From: a virus
Virus record (IMG/VR): IMGVR_UViG_3300025543_000193
Span: 1 to 25,116 of that record
DNA: 25,116 bases
Reading direction: 5' to 3' (one strand)
Part shown: piece by piece, positions 8,320 through 17,089 of the stretch
Layout: each line of letters starts with the position of its first letter
How positions within the stretch are numbered: the first letter of the stretch is position 1
Notes under the pieces: model-generated
Seen by the model: the letters and a program-made list of their open reading frames with translations, nothing else
What the model was told of the DNA's origin: nothing
Databases searched by the model: none
Translations under genes and position numbers: made by a program

Positions 8320-9131
8320 TGGCTGAAATAGTTACACAAAGAACAGCACCCGCAGAATTTATAGAAGCTGCAGGTAAAACGTATTTAACAGATTTACAAA
8401 AAGCAATTGGTGGATATAAAGGCGCTGATCTGTCTACAACAATGGGCCCACAATTTGTTGCGGGACAAGATCCTTTATCTCTTCAAGCACAACAATTAGC
8501 AACACAAGGTATTGGTGGATATCAACCTTATTTACAAGCTGCGCAAGCTGCAACAGGACCTACAGGCTATCAAGCTTATATGTCTCCATATCAACAAGAC
8601 ATTATTGATACAACTTTACAAGAATACGATGTTCAAGCACAAAAAGGTTTACCCGCTTTAGCAGCGCAAGCAATTGGTGCAGGTGCATTTGGTGGTGGAC
8701 GTGAAGGTGTTCAAAGAGCAGAATACCAATCAGCATCTGATAGAAATAGAGCAGCTTTACAAGCTCAATTATTACAACAAGGTTTTAGTCAAGCACAACA
8801 ATTATCTCAACAAGATTTTATGAATCAATTAAATTTAGGTCAACAGTCACAATCTTTCTTGGGTCAAGATGTTGGAGCATTATCTGCTTTGGGTGGACAG
8901 AACCAAGCTCAAACACAAGCTCAATTAACTGCTCAACAACAATTATTACAAGCACAACAACAGCAACCATTAACTGCAGCGCAGCAATATGGTTCTGGTA
9001 TTGCAAGTTTAATATCCGGATATCCAGGTTCAACAATGACGCAAACTTCTCCTTCACCAACAGCAGCTCAAACAGCGATAGGTTTAGGTTCAACGTTAGC
9101 AGGTTTGTATAGAGCATTTCCAGGAACTTAA
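8319..9131 (+). CDS. Gln/Ala-rich putative internal virion protein
   Basis: A 270-aa protein starting on TAATG. It begins AEIVTQRTAPAEFIEAAGKTYL. A central conserved patch, AIGAGAFGGGREGVQRAEYQSASDRNRAALQAQLLQ, is one I associate with many marine-phage structural proteins. It is followed by a long Gln-rich helical stretch (QAQTQAQLTAQQQLLQAQQQQ) and a hydrophobic C-terminus (QTAIGLGSTLAGLYRAF). This shape (small, helical, Gln/Ala-rich, next to giant proteins) resembles T7 gp14-like ejection proteins, but no direct sequence match can be claimed. It is likely to be carried in the capsid or tail and delivered at infection. Confidence 0.6.
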   Translation: MAEIVTQRTAPAEFIEAAGKTYLTDLQKAIGGYKGADLSTTMGPQFVAGQDPLSLQAQQLATQGIGGYQPYLQAAQAATGPTGYQAYMSPYQQDIIDTTLQEYDVQAQKGLPALAAQAIGAGAFGGGREGVQRAEYQSASDRNRAALQAQLLQQGFSQAQQLSQQDFMNQLNLGQQSQSFLGQDVGALSALGGQNQAQTQAQLTAQQQLLQAQQQQPLTAAQQYGSGIASLISGYPGSTMTQTSPSPTAAQTAIGLGSTLAGLYRAFPGT

Positions 9132-9133
9132 TT

Positions 9134-10096
9134 ATGAGTAGAATATTTAAAAGACCTATGTTTAGAAAAGGTGGTAATGTTGGAGAAGGCATCATGACTG
9201 GTATTGTTGATAGAGAAAACCATGCTGAATCTGATCCTAATGGAGTAGGTTCACAAAATAGAGTAAAAGAATTAACAAAACAAAATTTAGATTTATTAAT
9301 GCAAAATATTCCAGAAGATAAAGGATATGATCCATTAACTACATTTTTATTACAATATGGTCCATCAATAGCTACACAAACTGGTGGTAGAGGTTTAATT
9401 GGTAATTTAATTGGAGCAGCAGAAAAACCAATAGCTTCATTACTTACAGAAAAAGCTGAACAGAAAAAATTCTTAAGAGACCTTAAATCAGGAGCAACTC
9501 AATTAGGAATTGAACAAGCTGGTAAAGAAACTTTATTAGACAAAGAAATTCAAGCTAGATTAGATTTAGAAGCTGGTAAAATAAAACCAGATGCTATATA
9601 TGAAGCAACTCTTCAAGAAGATTTTGCTACATATCCAGGACAACCTCAAGTAGCTCAAAGGGCTGCAAAATTTAAAACAACAAGAGCAGATGATTTATAT
9701 GATAAAGTAGGTTCTAGAGCAGCTGGAGTTTTAACATTTGATATTAGTGATCCAGAACAAGTTAAAGCTAATGTAAAACAATTAAAAAAAATGGATGGTA
9801 AATTTGTTTATGATCCTTATGAAAATAATTATAAAAAAATTAATGTTCAAAAAGGAGTTATTGGTCAACCAACAACATACATGGATATTGAATCTATTAA
9901 TTTAAAAGAAGTAACTAATGGAGCAGATACAGGTCCTGTAGTAGAAATGACTGAATATCAAAAAGAAATTTTAGCTGGAATTCCTAAATATAGAGAAGAA
10001 CAAAAAAAATTAAAAGAGGAAAAACAAAAACAATCTAGATCAGATGTTTCTGAACAATATAAAAATGTTCCATCAATAGGTGAAGATTATTTATAA
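9134..10096 (+). CDS. Putative internal virion protein (320 aa)
   Basis: Begins two bases after the previous stop. The N-terminus SRIFKRPMFRKGGNVGEGIMTGI is a basic segment with a Gly-Gly motif that I know from other marine phage virion proteins of unknown role. After it come a helical region (residues 35-140, with EKAEQKKFLRDLK), a central mixed domain, and a highly charged C-terminal tail (KYREEQKKLKEEKQKQSRSD) likely to be a helix. No enzymatic motif is seen. Position between the Gln-rich protein and the 1351-aa protein suggests it belongs to the same ejected complex, by analogy with T7 gp14-gp15-gp16. Confidence 0.55.
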   Translation: MSRIFKRPMFRKGGNVGEGIMTGIVDRENHAESDPNGVGSQNRVKELTKQNLDLLMQNIPEDKGYDPLTTFLLQYGPSIATQTGGRGLIGNLIGAAEKPIASLLTEKAEQKKFLRDLKSGATQLGIEQAGKETLLDKEIQARLDLEAGKIKPDAIYEATLQEDFATYPGQPQVAQRAAKFKTTRADDLYDKVGSRAAGVLTFDISDPEQVKANVKQLKKMDGKFVYDPYENNYKKINVQKGVIGQPTTYMDIESINLKEVTNGADTGPVVEMTEYQKEILAGIPKYREEQKKLKEEKQKQSRSDVSEQYKNVPSIGEDYL

Positions 10097-10112
10097 GAAA
10101 GGAGTAATTTAA

Positions 10113-13100
10113 ATGGCCGAATTTGTTCCACTATTACCACAAGAAGAGGATAGTGAAGCCTCTTGGTACACTGCCGGTTTATCTGGTATAGCATCCGGTA
10201 TTATAAAAGTTCCTGAAGGTGTATTTTCATTAGGTGCAGAATTAATAGATTTAGGTTTTGATACTGATACAGCCGCAGATGTAGAAATGTTTTTTGATAA
10301 ACTTAATCCATTTGAAGAAATTGCAGAACAAAAAGGTATAGGTAAATTAACAGAGGCTTTAGTCTCTATTGGAATTCCAGGAACTGCAGGTTTTAAATTA
10401 GGTTCTAAACTAGCCAATAACTATTTTAAAAAGAAAGCTCTTAAACAAGCTTATAGTTCAGGAGATAAAGCTGTAATTAAAGCAGCGGAAAAAGCTTTTA
10501 AATTAAATAAAAAACAGGGTTATTCAAAATTTGCAGCGGGAGCTATGGGAGGTGCTGCGGGTGAAGCTTTTGTAGCAGATGTAGAAGATATTGGAACTTT
10601 TGGAGATATGTTTGACAAAGGTCCAACTCAATTAGATACTTTTTCTACAGGTGGAGGTAGAGAAGATGCAACAAGAAAATTATTAAATAGATTAAAGTTT
10701 GGTAGTGAATCTTTATTATTTACTCCAATAGTAGCTGCAGCAGGTAAAAGTGCTAAAGCATTAGCTACAAAAGGAAAAGAATTAGCTTACAGTAATAATG
10801 TACTTGAAAGATATTTAAATAAATTTGCAGAAGCCTTTACTCCAGAAGGACCTTTAACAAAAGCTTTATTTGGTTCACAAAAAGTAATGGAAGGATTTAG
10901 ATCTGCTGACATGAACAAAGCTACAGAACTAGTAAAAAACATTGATAGAACAATTAATAAAGCATTTCCTGAAATGCAAAAAGCTTTAGATAAAACATTA
11001 AGTAAAGAGGAAAAAGAAGTGTTTTATGAAAAAGTAAATGATTTAATATTAGATGGAGATTTAACTAAATTTTCAGATCCAAAAAAAACAACTGAATTTT
11101 TAGAACTTTTAAAAAAACAAGGTGTAACTGATGAAACAGCTAATAATATTATTACCAACATTGACGAAGCAAGAGGAACATTTGGAAATTTAATCGAGAC
11201 AGTAAATAATTTTAATGCACCAGAATTAAAAAGTATATTACAAAAGAGAATAAAATCTTCTATTAAAAATACATATAAAATATTTGAAGACGCTCCTATA
11301 TTAGGAGTATTTGGTAGATATAAACCAACAGATGAAATTAGAGAAAATGCAACTAAATTTTTTGAAAAACAAATAGCTGCTTCTAGGGGTGATATAAATT
11401 ACAATTTAGATACAGGTACTTATAGACAAGAAGCTAGAGACATTGTTGATAAAATTTTAGAAGATGGAGTTAGAGCTAAAAAAAGCAGTCGAGGTTTAGC
11501 TGATCCTTCGTATATTAAAAATACTTTAACCGGATTAGGTAAAGATGAAAAATTTATTAAAAATATAATTGATGACACTGCTGGCCCGGCGATACAAGTA
11601 AGAAAACTTTTAGGGGAAATGAAAGATCCTAGATATTCTATATTTAATGCAGTTACTGAACTATCAGGTATGGCTAGAACAAGTGCTATGTTAAAACAAA
11701 TGGTAGATCAAAATGATATAATTCAAAAACAAGGAGGTGTAGGAAGTTTTTGGAAAACCGCAGAAGAAGCCAGAGCAGCTACTAATGGTACCGTTGAAAT
11801 TATAGAAATAGGGGGGACAAAATCTAAAGATAAACTTTCTGAATTAGCAGATTTTAAAGCAGGTCAAATAGAAAATCCGTTAATAGGAAAATTTACAACT
11901 AAACCAATTGCAGATGCGTTAGAAAAAGCAAATAGTTTAACAGAAGGATATTTTACAGCAGCTGTTAGGGGTAAAGAAGGATCTTCTGCTGCAGAAAAAG
12001 GTGCAAGTTTTTTATATAGAAATTTATTGCTTTTTCCAAAAGCAACTTCACAGTTAGCTAAAACTGTTTTTTCTATACCTACACATTTACGTAATATTAT
12101 TAGTGCGGGTGCATTTGCTTCAGCTAATGGAATTCTATTTGAAGGATTTAAAAATCCAAAATTATTAGGTGAATCTTTTAGAAAAGGTTGGCAAATATCA
12201 GGTGTAGGTAATTTAAAAAATACAAGATTTAAAGATGCTGATTTCGAAGCAGCTTATAGAGAATTATTGGAATTAGGAATTGTAAATTCTCAAGTACAAA
12301 TTGGAGATCTTAGAGCTTTAATGAAAGATGTTAATTTTGGAGATAAAATAGCTGATTTAGACTCTGTTTTAAATCCAATGATGGCTAAATTAAAAAAATT
12401 TCCACAATATTTACAAGGTAAATACACAGCTGAAGATGATTTTTGGAAAATTACAAACTATTTTGTTGAATTATCTAGGAGAGATGAAGCTTACAAAAAA
12501 GCAAATATTATAAAAACACCTAAAGAATTAAAAGAAGAAGCTGCAGATATTGTAAGAAACACAGTACCAAATTATGCTTATGTTGGAGATGTTGTAAGAA
12601 CTGCAAGGTTATTACCTGTTGGTAACTTTATGTCTTTTCCATCTGAAATGATTAGAACAACTGTTAATATTGGTGGTCAAGCAATTAAAGAAATGAAACA
12701 TATTCCAGTTGCAGGTGAGAGAATTATAGGAACTGATATTGCTCCTATGGTTTTTATAGAAGGAAAAGGTTTAGTTAAAAATAATAACCCGATGTACAGT
12801 ATAGGTGCAACAAGAGCTGCAGGTATGGCATTTACTTTAAATGCAGTTCCAGCAATGGTGGTAGAAGGTTCAAAAGCTTTATACAATGTAACAGAAGATG
12901 AAATACAGGCTTTAAGACAATTCGTTCCTGATTGGTCAAAAAATTCTACATTAGTTCCTATAAGAGATGAAGATACAGGTAAATTAAAATACATAGATTT
13001 TAGTCATTCAAATGCATATGATTTAATTGGAAGACCTTTTAGAACTTTAGCAAATGAAATTATGTCTGCTACAAAAGATGGAGATACTATATTACAAGGT

Positions 13101-14168
13101 TTTATAAATGGAGCTGATGAAGCAGTTACAGAAATAGCTTCTCCATTTATAGATGAATCTATTTGGACTCAAGCTGCAGCAGATATAAATTTATTTCCAT
13201 TATTGCCAGGTAGAGGTGGTAGAACAAGAGATGGAAGAATTTTATATACAGAACAAACACCTATAGGTGATAGAATGTCAATTAAGTTTAGACATTTAAT
13301 GGAAGCCTTAGCTCCCTCATACAAACAATTTATAAGAATAGGTCAAGCCGCTACAGGAACACCTACTAAAACTGGAAAGACATTAGAATTAGATGATCAA
13401 ATTGCAGGTTTCATAGGGTTTAGACCTACAGAAGTTGATCCATTAAGATCAATGAGTTTTAAAATTGCTGAATATCAAACAGGTATAAGAAATTCTAGAA
13501 GAGAATTTACCGGTGGTGCCTTTGGATTATTAAGGGGTGGACCTATTAAACCCAATGATATTATTAATAGATTTTATGAATCTAATAAAGCTAGATTTAA
13601 TGTTCAAAAAGAAATGAATAAAAATATTAATGCAGCCGAAATATTAGGTGTATCAAATAATGATTTAAGAAAAGAATTTAAAGATAGACAATTATCTACT
13701 GAAAATTTTAATGCATTAAGAACTGGAAAATTTAAAGCTTATTTTCCATCTGAAGATATTAGAGCTAGATTTGCAGAAATAGCTAGAGATTTAGGCGATT
13801 ATGATGTTTTTAGAACAGTGTATCCAACACTAAAAAGAATGGAATTAGACATGAATAGATTATCTTTAAACGGTTTATATCAAAAAAATATCGAACGAAC
13901 AGGTTTTTCTGAAGGAGGTTTGGCTACATATGAACCTACTTTACAAGAAACAGATGAAGGTGGTATAGATTTAAATGATTATTTAATAGAAGAAATACAA
14001 CCAATGGCATTATCACAAACACCTATGCAAACACCTATGCCTAGCGCTGAAATTCTTCAACAGGCCCAGGCTTCAGGAATTGGACCAAATGGATTGACTC
14101 CAACTGAGAATGCTTTATTATCTGAGGAAGAGAAACAAATTAGACTAAGATCTAGAGGATTAGCATAA
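10113..14168 (+). CDS. Giant putative internal virion protein (1351 aa)
   Basis: The largest gene in the window. An excellent Shine-Dalgarno (AAAGGAG at 10100-10106) precedes the ATG. The N-terminus is acidic and hydrophobic (FVPLLPQEEDSEASWYTAGLSGIASGIIKVPEGVFSLG...), followed by helical regions and hydrophobic stretches, such as LLFPKATSQLAKTVFSIP around residue 640 and the segments near residues 905-930. The C-terminus is low complexity (MQTPMPSAEILQQAQASGIGP) after an EGGLATYEP motif. Size, location and lack of motifs resemble T7 gp16-type ejection proteins, which cross the envelope. I see no lytic transglycosylase signature of the type found in T7 gp16, so any enzymatic role is unproven. 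Confidence 0.65.
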   Translation: MAEFVPLLPQEEDSEASWYTAGLSGIASGIIKVPEGVFSLGAELIDLGFDTDTAADVEMFFDKLNPFEEIAEQKGIGKLTEALVSIGIPGTAGFKLGSKLANNYFKKKALKQAYSSGDKAVIKAAEKAFKLNKKQGYSKFAAGAMGGAAGEAFVADVEDIGTFGDMFDKGPTQLDTFSTGGGREDATRKLLNRLKFGSESLLFTPIVAAAGKSAKALATKGKELAYSNNVLERYLNKFAEAFTPEGPLTKALFGSQKVMEGFRSADMNKATELVKNIDRTINKAFPEMQKALDKTLSKEEKEVFYEKVNDLILDGDLTKFSDPKKTTEFLELLKKQGVTDETANNIITNIDEARGTFGNLIETVNNFNAPELKSILQKRIKSSIKNTYKIFEDAPILGVFGRYKPTDEIRENATKFFEKQIAASRGDINYNLDTGTYRQEARDIVDKILEDGVRAKKSSRGLADPSYIKNTLTGLGKDEKFIKNIIDDTAGPAIQVRKLLGEMKDPRYSIFNAVTELSGMARTSAMLKQMVDQNDIIQKQGGVGSFWKTAEEARAATNGTVEIIEIGGTKSKDKLSELADFKAGQIENPLIGKFTTKPIADALEKANSLTEGYFTAAVRGKEGSSAAEKGASFLYRNLLLFPKATSQLAKTVFSIPTHLRNIISAGAFASANGILFEGFKNPKLLGESFRKGWQISGVGNLKNTRFKDADFEAAYRELLELGIVNSQVQIGDLRALMKDVNFGDKIADLDSVLNPMMAKLKKFPQYLQGKYTAEDDFWKITNYFVELSRRDEAYKKANIIKTPKELKEEAADIVRNTVPNYAYVGDVVRTARLLPVGNFMSFPSEMIRTTVNIGGQAIKEMKHIPVAGERIIGTDIAPMVFIEGKGLVKNNNPMYSIGATRAAGMAFTLNAVPAMVVEGSKALYNVTEDEIQALRQFVPDWSKNSTLVPIRDEDTGKLKYIDFSHSNAYDLIGRPFRTLANEIMSATKDGDTILQGFINGADEAVTEIASPFIDESIWTQAAADINLFPLLPGRGGRTRDGRILYTEQTPIGDRMSIKFRHLMEALAPSYKQFIRIGQAATGTPTKTGKTLELDDQIAGFIGFRPTEVDPLRSMSFKIAEYQTGIRNSRREFTGGAFGLLRGGPIKPNDIINRFYESNKARFNVQKEMNKNINAAEILGVSNNDLRKEFKDRQLSTENFNALRTGKFKAYFPSEDIRARFAEIARDLGDYDVFRTVYPTLKRMELDMNRLSLNGLYQKNIERTGFSEGGLATYEPTLQETDEGGIDLNDYLIEEIQPMALSQTPMQTPMPSAEILQQAQASGIGPNGLTPTENALLSEEEKQIRLRSRGLA

Positions 14169-15343
14169 TGGCTATATATGAAACACTGTATCCACAAGGA
14201 AATTTTTTAAATATTAGAGATAATGCTCCAACACAAGCAGACTATAATATTAGAGCAACAGAAGATTTAGTTAGAAATTTACCTGGAGGATTATTAAAAG
14301 ATATAATTTCACCAGCAATGGCGGCTACTTTAAGTTTACCATATGATACCATTCAAGGTATATCAAGAGCAGATAGTTATACACCATCTGGAATAATGAA
14401 ATCAATTGCTGCAGAAAATCCTTTATCAAGTGCATATGAAAGATTTATAGGTGCATCTGCTCCTTTAGCGGAAAGAATAAATAATTTAAATTTATTTAAT
14501 TCTGCTGTTGCAGCTGAAAAACCTACGATTCCCAATGTTAGTTTAGGTACTCCACAAATTAATTTTAATACTGGAATTACAGGTGCATCTAATGCTATTC
14601 CAATGATTAATAATGTTCCAATGATTAATACCGGTGCTATAGATCAAAGGTTACAAAACACAGATTTAATTCAACAAATAATTGCTGCTAATCAAGTAGC
14701 TAATGCAAATAAATTTGGAAATACTGTAGCTCCTTTTTCTGGAAATCAAATTCCTCAAATTAATAATCAAATGCCATTTAATGATTTCTATGGTTCAGTT
14801 TATGAACCTTACAATGAAGAAAAAGATGACGAACAAGTAGATTATCTTCCAGGTCAATCTTCATTTAAAGATAAAATAAGTAATTTTGGAAGTAACGTTA
14901 TGCAAAAATCTGGTATTGGAGGTTTATTAGGTTTAATAACTGGTAATCCATTAATTGGTTTAATAGGTAAAGGTATTGGTGGTTTAGCAAATAATTTTAA
15001 TTCTAGTTTTGTAGGACCAAAAGGTTCGACTGGATATGGTAAAGATACCATTGGTGGTTTATTTGCAAGATCAAATAATTTTGCTGATTTTGTTCAAAGT
15101 ATGAGGGATAAAAAAGCTAGAGAAGATGCTGCAGCAAGAGGAGCAGCTAAAGCAAATATGGCAGAAGCTAAATCAATAACAGATAGAATATCAAAAGATA
15201 AAGTATCATATCAAGATAATTACAGAGGAGGCGGCGGAGGCGGCGGAGGCGGCGGCGGAGGCGGCGGAGGCGGATCTTCAGGAAGTAAAGGAAGCAGAGG
15301 TGAAGGTATGGGTGGTTTTGGTGGAGGAGCAGACCGTGACTAG
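14168..15343 (+). CDS. Putative virion protein with C-terminal polyglycine
   Basis: A 391-aa protein starting on TAATG. The first half includes ETLYPQGNFLNIRDNAPTQ and a low-complexity Asn/Ile-rich region with a short repeat (PMINNVPMINTG, DNA repeat ccaatgattaata at about 14600-14632). A Gly-rich hydrophobic segment (GIGGLLGLITGNPLIGLIGKGIGGL) lies around residues 252-278 and could insert into a membrane. The C-terminus has a basic helix (MRDKKAREDAAARGAAKA), then 16 consecutive glycines, then SSGSKGSRGEGMGGFGGG. It is likely to be another internal or tail component; no family name is recognised. Confidence 0.55.
   Translation: MAIYETLYPQGNFLNIRDNAPTQADYNIRATEDLVRNLPGGLLKDIISPAMAATLSLPYDTIQGISRADSYTPSGIMKSIAAENPLSSAYERFIGASAPLAERINNLNLFNSAVAAEKPTIPNVSLGTPQINFNTGITGASNAIPMINNVPMINTGAIDQRLQNTDLIQQIIAANQVANANKFGNTVAPFSGNQIPQINNQMPFNDFYGSVYEPYNEEKDDEQVDYLPGQSSFKDKISNFGSNVMQKSGIGGLLGLITGNPLIGLIGKGIGGLANNFNSSFVGPKGSTGYGKDTIGGLFARSNNFADFVQSMRDKKAREDAAARGAAKANMAEAKSITDRISKDKVSYQDNYRGGGGGGGGGGGGGGGGSSGSKGSRGEGMGGFGGGADRD
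15227..15274 (+). repeat. GGA/GGC polyglycine tract (16 codons)
   Basis: Sixteen consecutive glycine codons, all GGA or GGC, in a genome where glycine is mostly GGT or GGA. The tract contains five GGAGG cores and is far more GC-rich than its surroundings. It is a simple-sequence repeat prone to slippage, and lies 61 bases before the next gene's start. Confidence 0.9.
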
Positions 15344-15536
15344 ATCAAAAAACTCAGCTTTAGAAAAAATAGAATCTCACGAAAAACTTTGTCGTATAAT
15401 GCAAAAACAAACTCACGAAAAAATTAATAAATTAGAAACTCAAATTGATAGAATTGAAAGAATTTTAATCGGTTGCGCTGGCGCTTTACTCATGGGTATG
15501 GGTGGAATGATTACAGCATTAATATTTAAATTATAG
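15336..15536 (+). CDS. XhlA/holin-like small membrane protein (66 aa)
   Basis: I choose GTG 15336 rather than the upstream GTG 15300: a GGAGGAG sequence at 15323-15329 sits at ideal spacing, and the gene then overlaps the previous stop by only eight bases. The product is MTRSKNSALEKIESHEKLC..., a coiled-coil-like charged helix (residues 8-42), followed by a single membrane segment ILIGCAGALLMGMGGMITALIF (43-64) and a KL end. This resembles XhlA-type lysis accessory or holin proteins, which have a short amphipathic N-terminus and one C-terminal membrane anchor. Location at the end of the late block fits a lysis role. No endolysin or spanin gene is visible in the window, so the call is tentative. 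Confidence 0.55.
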   Translation: MTRSKNSALEKIESHEKLCRIMQKQTHEKINKLETQIDRIERILIGCAGALLMGMGGMITALIFKL

Positions 15537-15570
15537 TTTTTTGGGAGGTTGGGCACTTAGCTGCCGGGAT

Positions 15571-15594
15571 TGATTATAGTGGGGACTATAATCA
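15571..15594. terminator. Perfect 10-bp hairpin between convergent genes
   Basis: Arms TGATTATAGT (15571-15580) and ACTATAATCA (15585-15594) enclose a GGGG loop. It lies between the + strand membrane-protein stop at 15536 and the last codon of the minus-strand helicase, so it may stop transcription from both sides. There is no U-run after the stem in either direction, so it is not a textbook intrinsic terminator. Outer bases GGAT (15567-15570) and ATCC (15599-15602) could extend the stem with a bulge. Confidence 0.5.
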
Positions 15595-17028
15595 CTATAT
15601 CCATTCTCTAAAATCTTCATCCATAATCGTATTGGCAATATCAACTTTATTACGTAAAGCTTTTACAATTCTTTCATCAATTGTATCTTCAGTCATAATA
15701 TCAATATAAGTCATTTTTTTAGTTTGACCAATACGATCAATACGTGCTTCTGATTGTTGACGTTTCTCAAGGTCATAACCATTTGAAAAATAAACCATAT
15801 TACTTCCAGCAGTTAAAGTAATACCATAACCACCGGTATGAGTAGTTCCTACAAAAAATCTACAATTATCATCTGTTTGAAATTTTTTAATATTAGCTGA
15901 TCTTGCATCAGTATCCGTTGCACCATAATAATCTACAACAGAATCTTCACCATATACTTTTTTAATTTGTTCAATTATTCTTCTAACATCATGAGTATAG
16001 TGAGACCATATAATAGTTTTACCTTCAACGTTTTCTAATATGTTCATTAGTTCAGTTAATCTTTGACAAGGTAAATCTTTTATAGTTCCATCATCAGCTG
16101 TAAAATGTCCACAAGTAATTTGATGTAGTCTCATCAATTGAGTCATGACAGTTGCGGAAGATTGCATCTTACCATCTAAGAAAGCAATTGTTTCTTCTTT
16201 CATTTGTTTATAAACTTTTTTCTGTTCAGGTGTTAATTCAACATAATGTTTAACAAAAGTTTTTTCAGGTAAATCTAAACAATCATCTTTTAAAATTCTT
16301 TTTGAAAAAGGTTTTATTTTTTCTGATAATTCACCAAGGTTTCTATAACCAACAACAATCTCAACTCTTCTACCCTGTACTTCAATTTTTTTAGTAACAG
16401 CATACCTAGATTTAAATACCCAATAAGAATCATGATCTAATAACCATGGATCAAGAAATGCACATTGTGAAAATAAATCTAAAGGTGATTTAGTTACAGG
16501 TGAACCTGTAAGTATTCTTCTATATTTAGCATTATCTCTTAATGATAAAATATTTTTAGTTCTATTTGATGTAGGAGTTTTAATTGTAGTAGACTCATCA
16601 ATTGCAATCATTGCCTTATGACATGATAAAAATTTTTGTGCAAAATCAGTTCCATTACCTGAACTAAATGATTCAACATTCATAATTAAAATATGTAAAT
16701 CAGTTCCTGTTTCAAATAAAGTATTTAATATTTGTTTTTGTTTTGCTGATTTGTCTGATGTTTTCCATAGAACCATTTTCTTTTCGATATGATCAGGTAA
16801 ATGTACAGGCACCTCCTGATCGTACCAGTTCTTATAAACACCTTTAGGTGCAATAAGAAGGAGACCATTTATCAGGCCTTTATCATATAAAATTGCAGCA
16901 TTATCTAGTAATACCTTTGATTTACCTGTACCCATTTCCATGAAGTACGCAAAATTTTCTTTATCCCAAGATGCTTCTAATGCATCTAATTGGTGCTCAT
17001 ACGGCTTAGTTTTAAATTTATAATTCAT
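15595..17028 (-). CDS. SNF2-like SF2 helicase/ATPase
   Basis: A 477-aa protein and the only minus-strand gene. Helicase motifs in order: Q motif YEHQ (10-13), Walker A MEMGTGKS (30-37), motif Ia IAPKGVYKNW (59-68), Walker B with DEST (144-147) in place of DEAH, motif III LTGSPV (about 172), then a C-terminal domain with KTIIWSHYTHDV, motif V TTHTGGYGITLT and motif VI QSEARIDRIGQT. The pattern matches phage SNF2-family proteins. Such proteins translocate on duplex DNA and remodel bound proteins or help recombination and replication. The start ATG at 17028 has AAAGG about ten bases upstream on its strand. It is transcribed towards the late block and against the replication block. Confidence 0.9.
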   Translation of the reverse strand: MNYKFKTKPYEHQLDALEASWDKENFAYFMEMGTGKSKVLLDNAAILYDKGLINGLLLIAPKGVYKNWYDQEVPVHLPDHIEKKMVLWKTSDKSAKQKQILNTLFETGTDLHILIMNVESFSSGNGTDFAQKFLSCHKAMIAIDESTTIKTPTSNRTKNILSLRDNAKYRRILTGSPVTKSPLDLFSQCAFLDPWLLDHDSYWVFKSRYAVTKKIEVQGRRVEIVVGYRNLGELSEKIKPFSKRILKDDCLDLPEKTFVKHYVELTPEQKKVYKQMKEETIAFLDGKMQSSATVMTQLMRLHQITCGHFTADDGTIKDLPCQRLTELMNILENVEGKTIIWSHYTHDVRRIIEQIKKVYGEDSVVDYYGATDTDARSANIKKFQTDDNCRFFVGTTHTGGYGITLTAGSNMVYFSNGYDLEKRQQSEARIDRIGQTKKMTYIDIMTEDTIDERIVKALRNKVDIANTIMDEDFREWI

Positions 17029-17061
17029 AATATATAACCTTTACTTTTCTTTCTAAGAAGA

Positions 17062-17089
17062 TATATATAGTTGAAAAAGAATATGTCAA
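17062..17089 (-). promoter_or_regulatory. Sigma70-type promoter for the minus-strand helicase
   Basis: On the minus strand, TTGACA (17089-17084), a 16-base spacer, then TATATA (17067-17062); with an 18-base spacer the -10 would be TATATC. The helicase ATG follows about 33 bases beyond the -10. The -35 overlaps the start codon of the divergent + strand gene at 17083. Confidence 0.5.

Noticed and set aside
10614-10642. TTGACA with a GATACT at 17 bases within the 1351-aa gene
   Set aside because: The -10 matches poorly and lies inside a long coding region with no gene start nearby.
15300-15335. Upstream GTG start for the small membrane protein
   Set aside because: The GGAGGAG site fits GTG 15336 at ideal spacing, and the extra residues (KVWVVLVEEQTV) look like frame-shifted readthrough of the Gly-rich gene.
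17071-17082. TTG start extending the early 114-aa protein by four residues
   Set aside because: The ATG at 17083 is closer to the conserved start; no ribosome site favours the TTG clearly.
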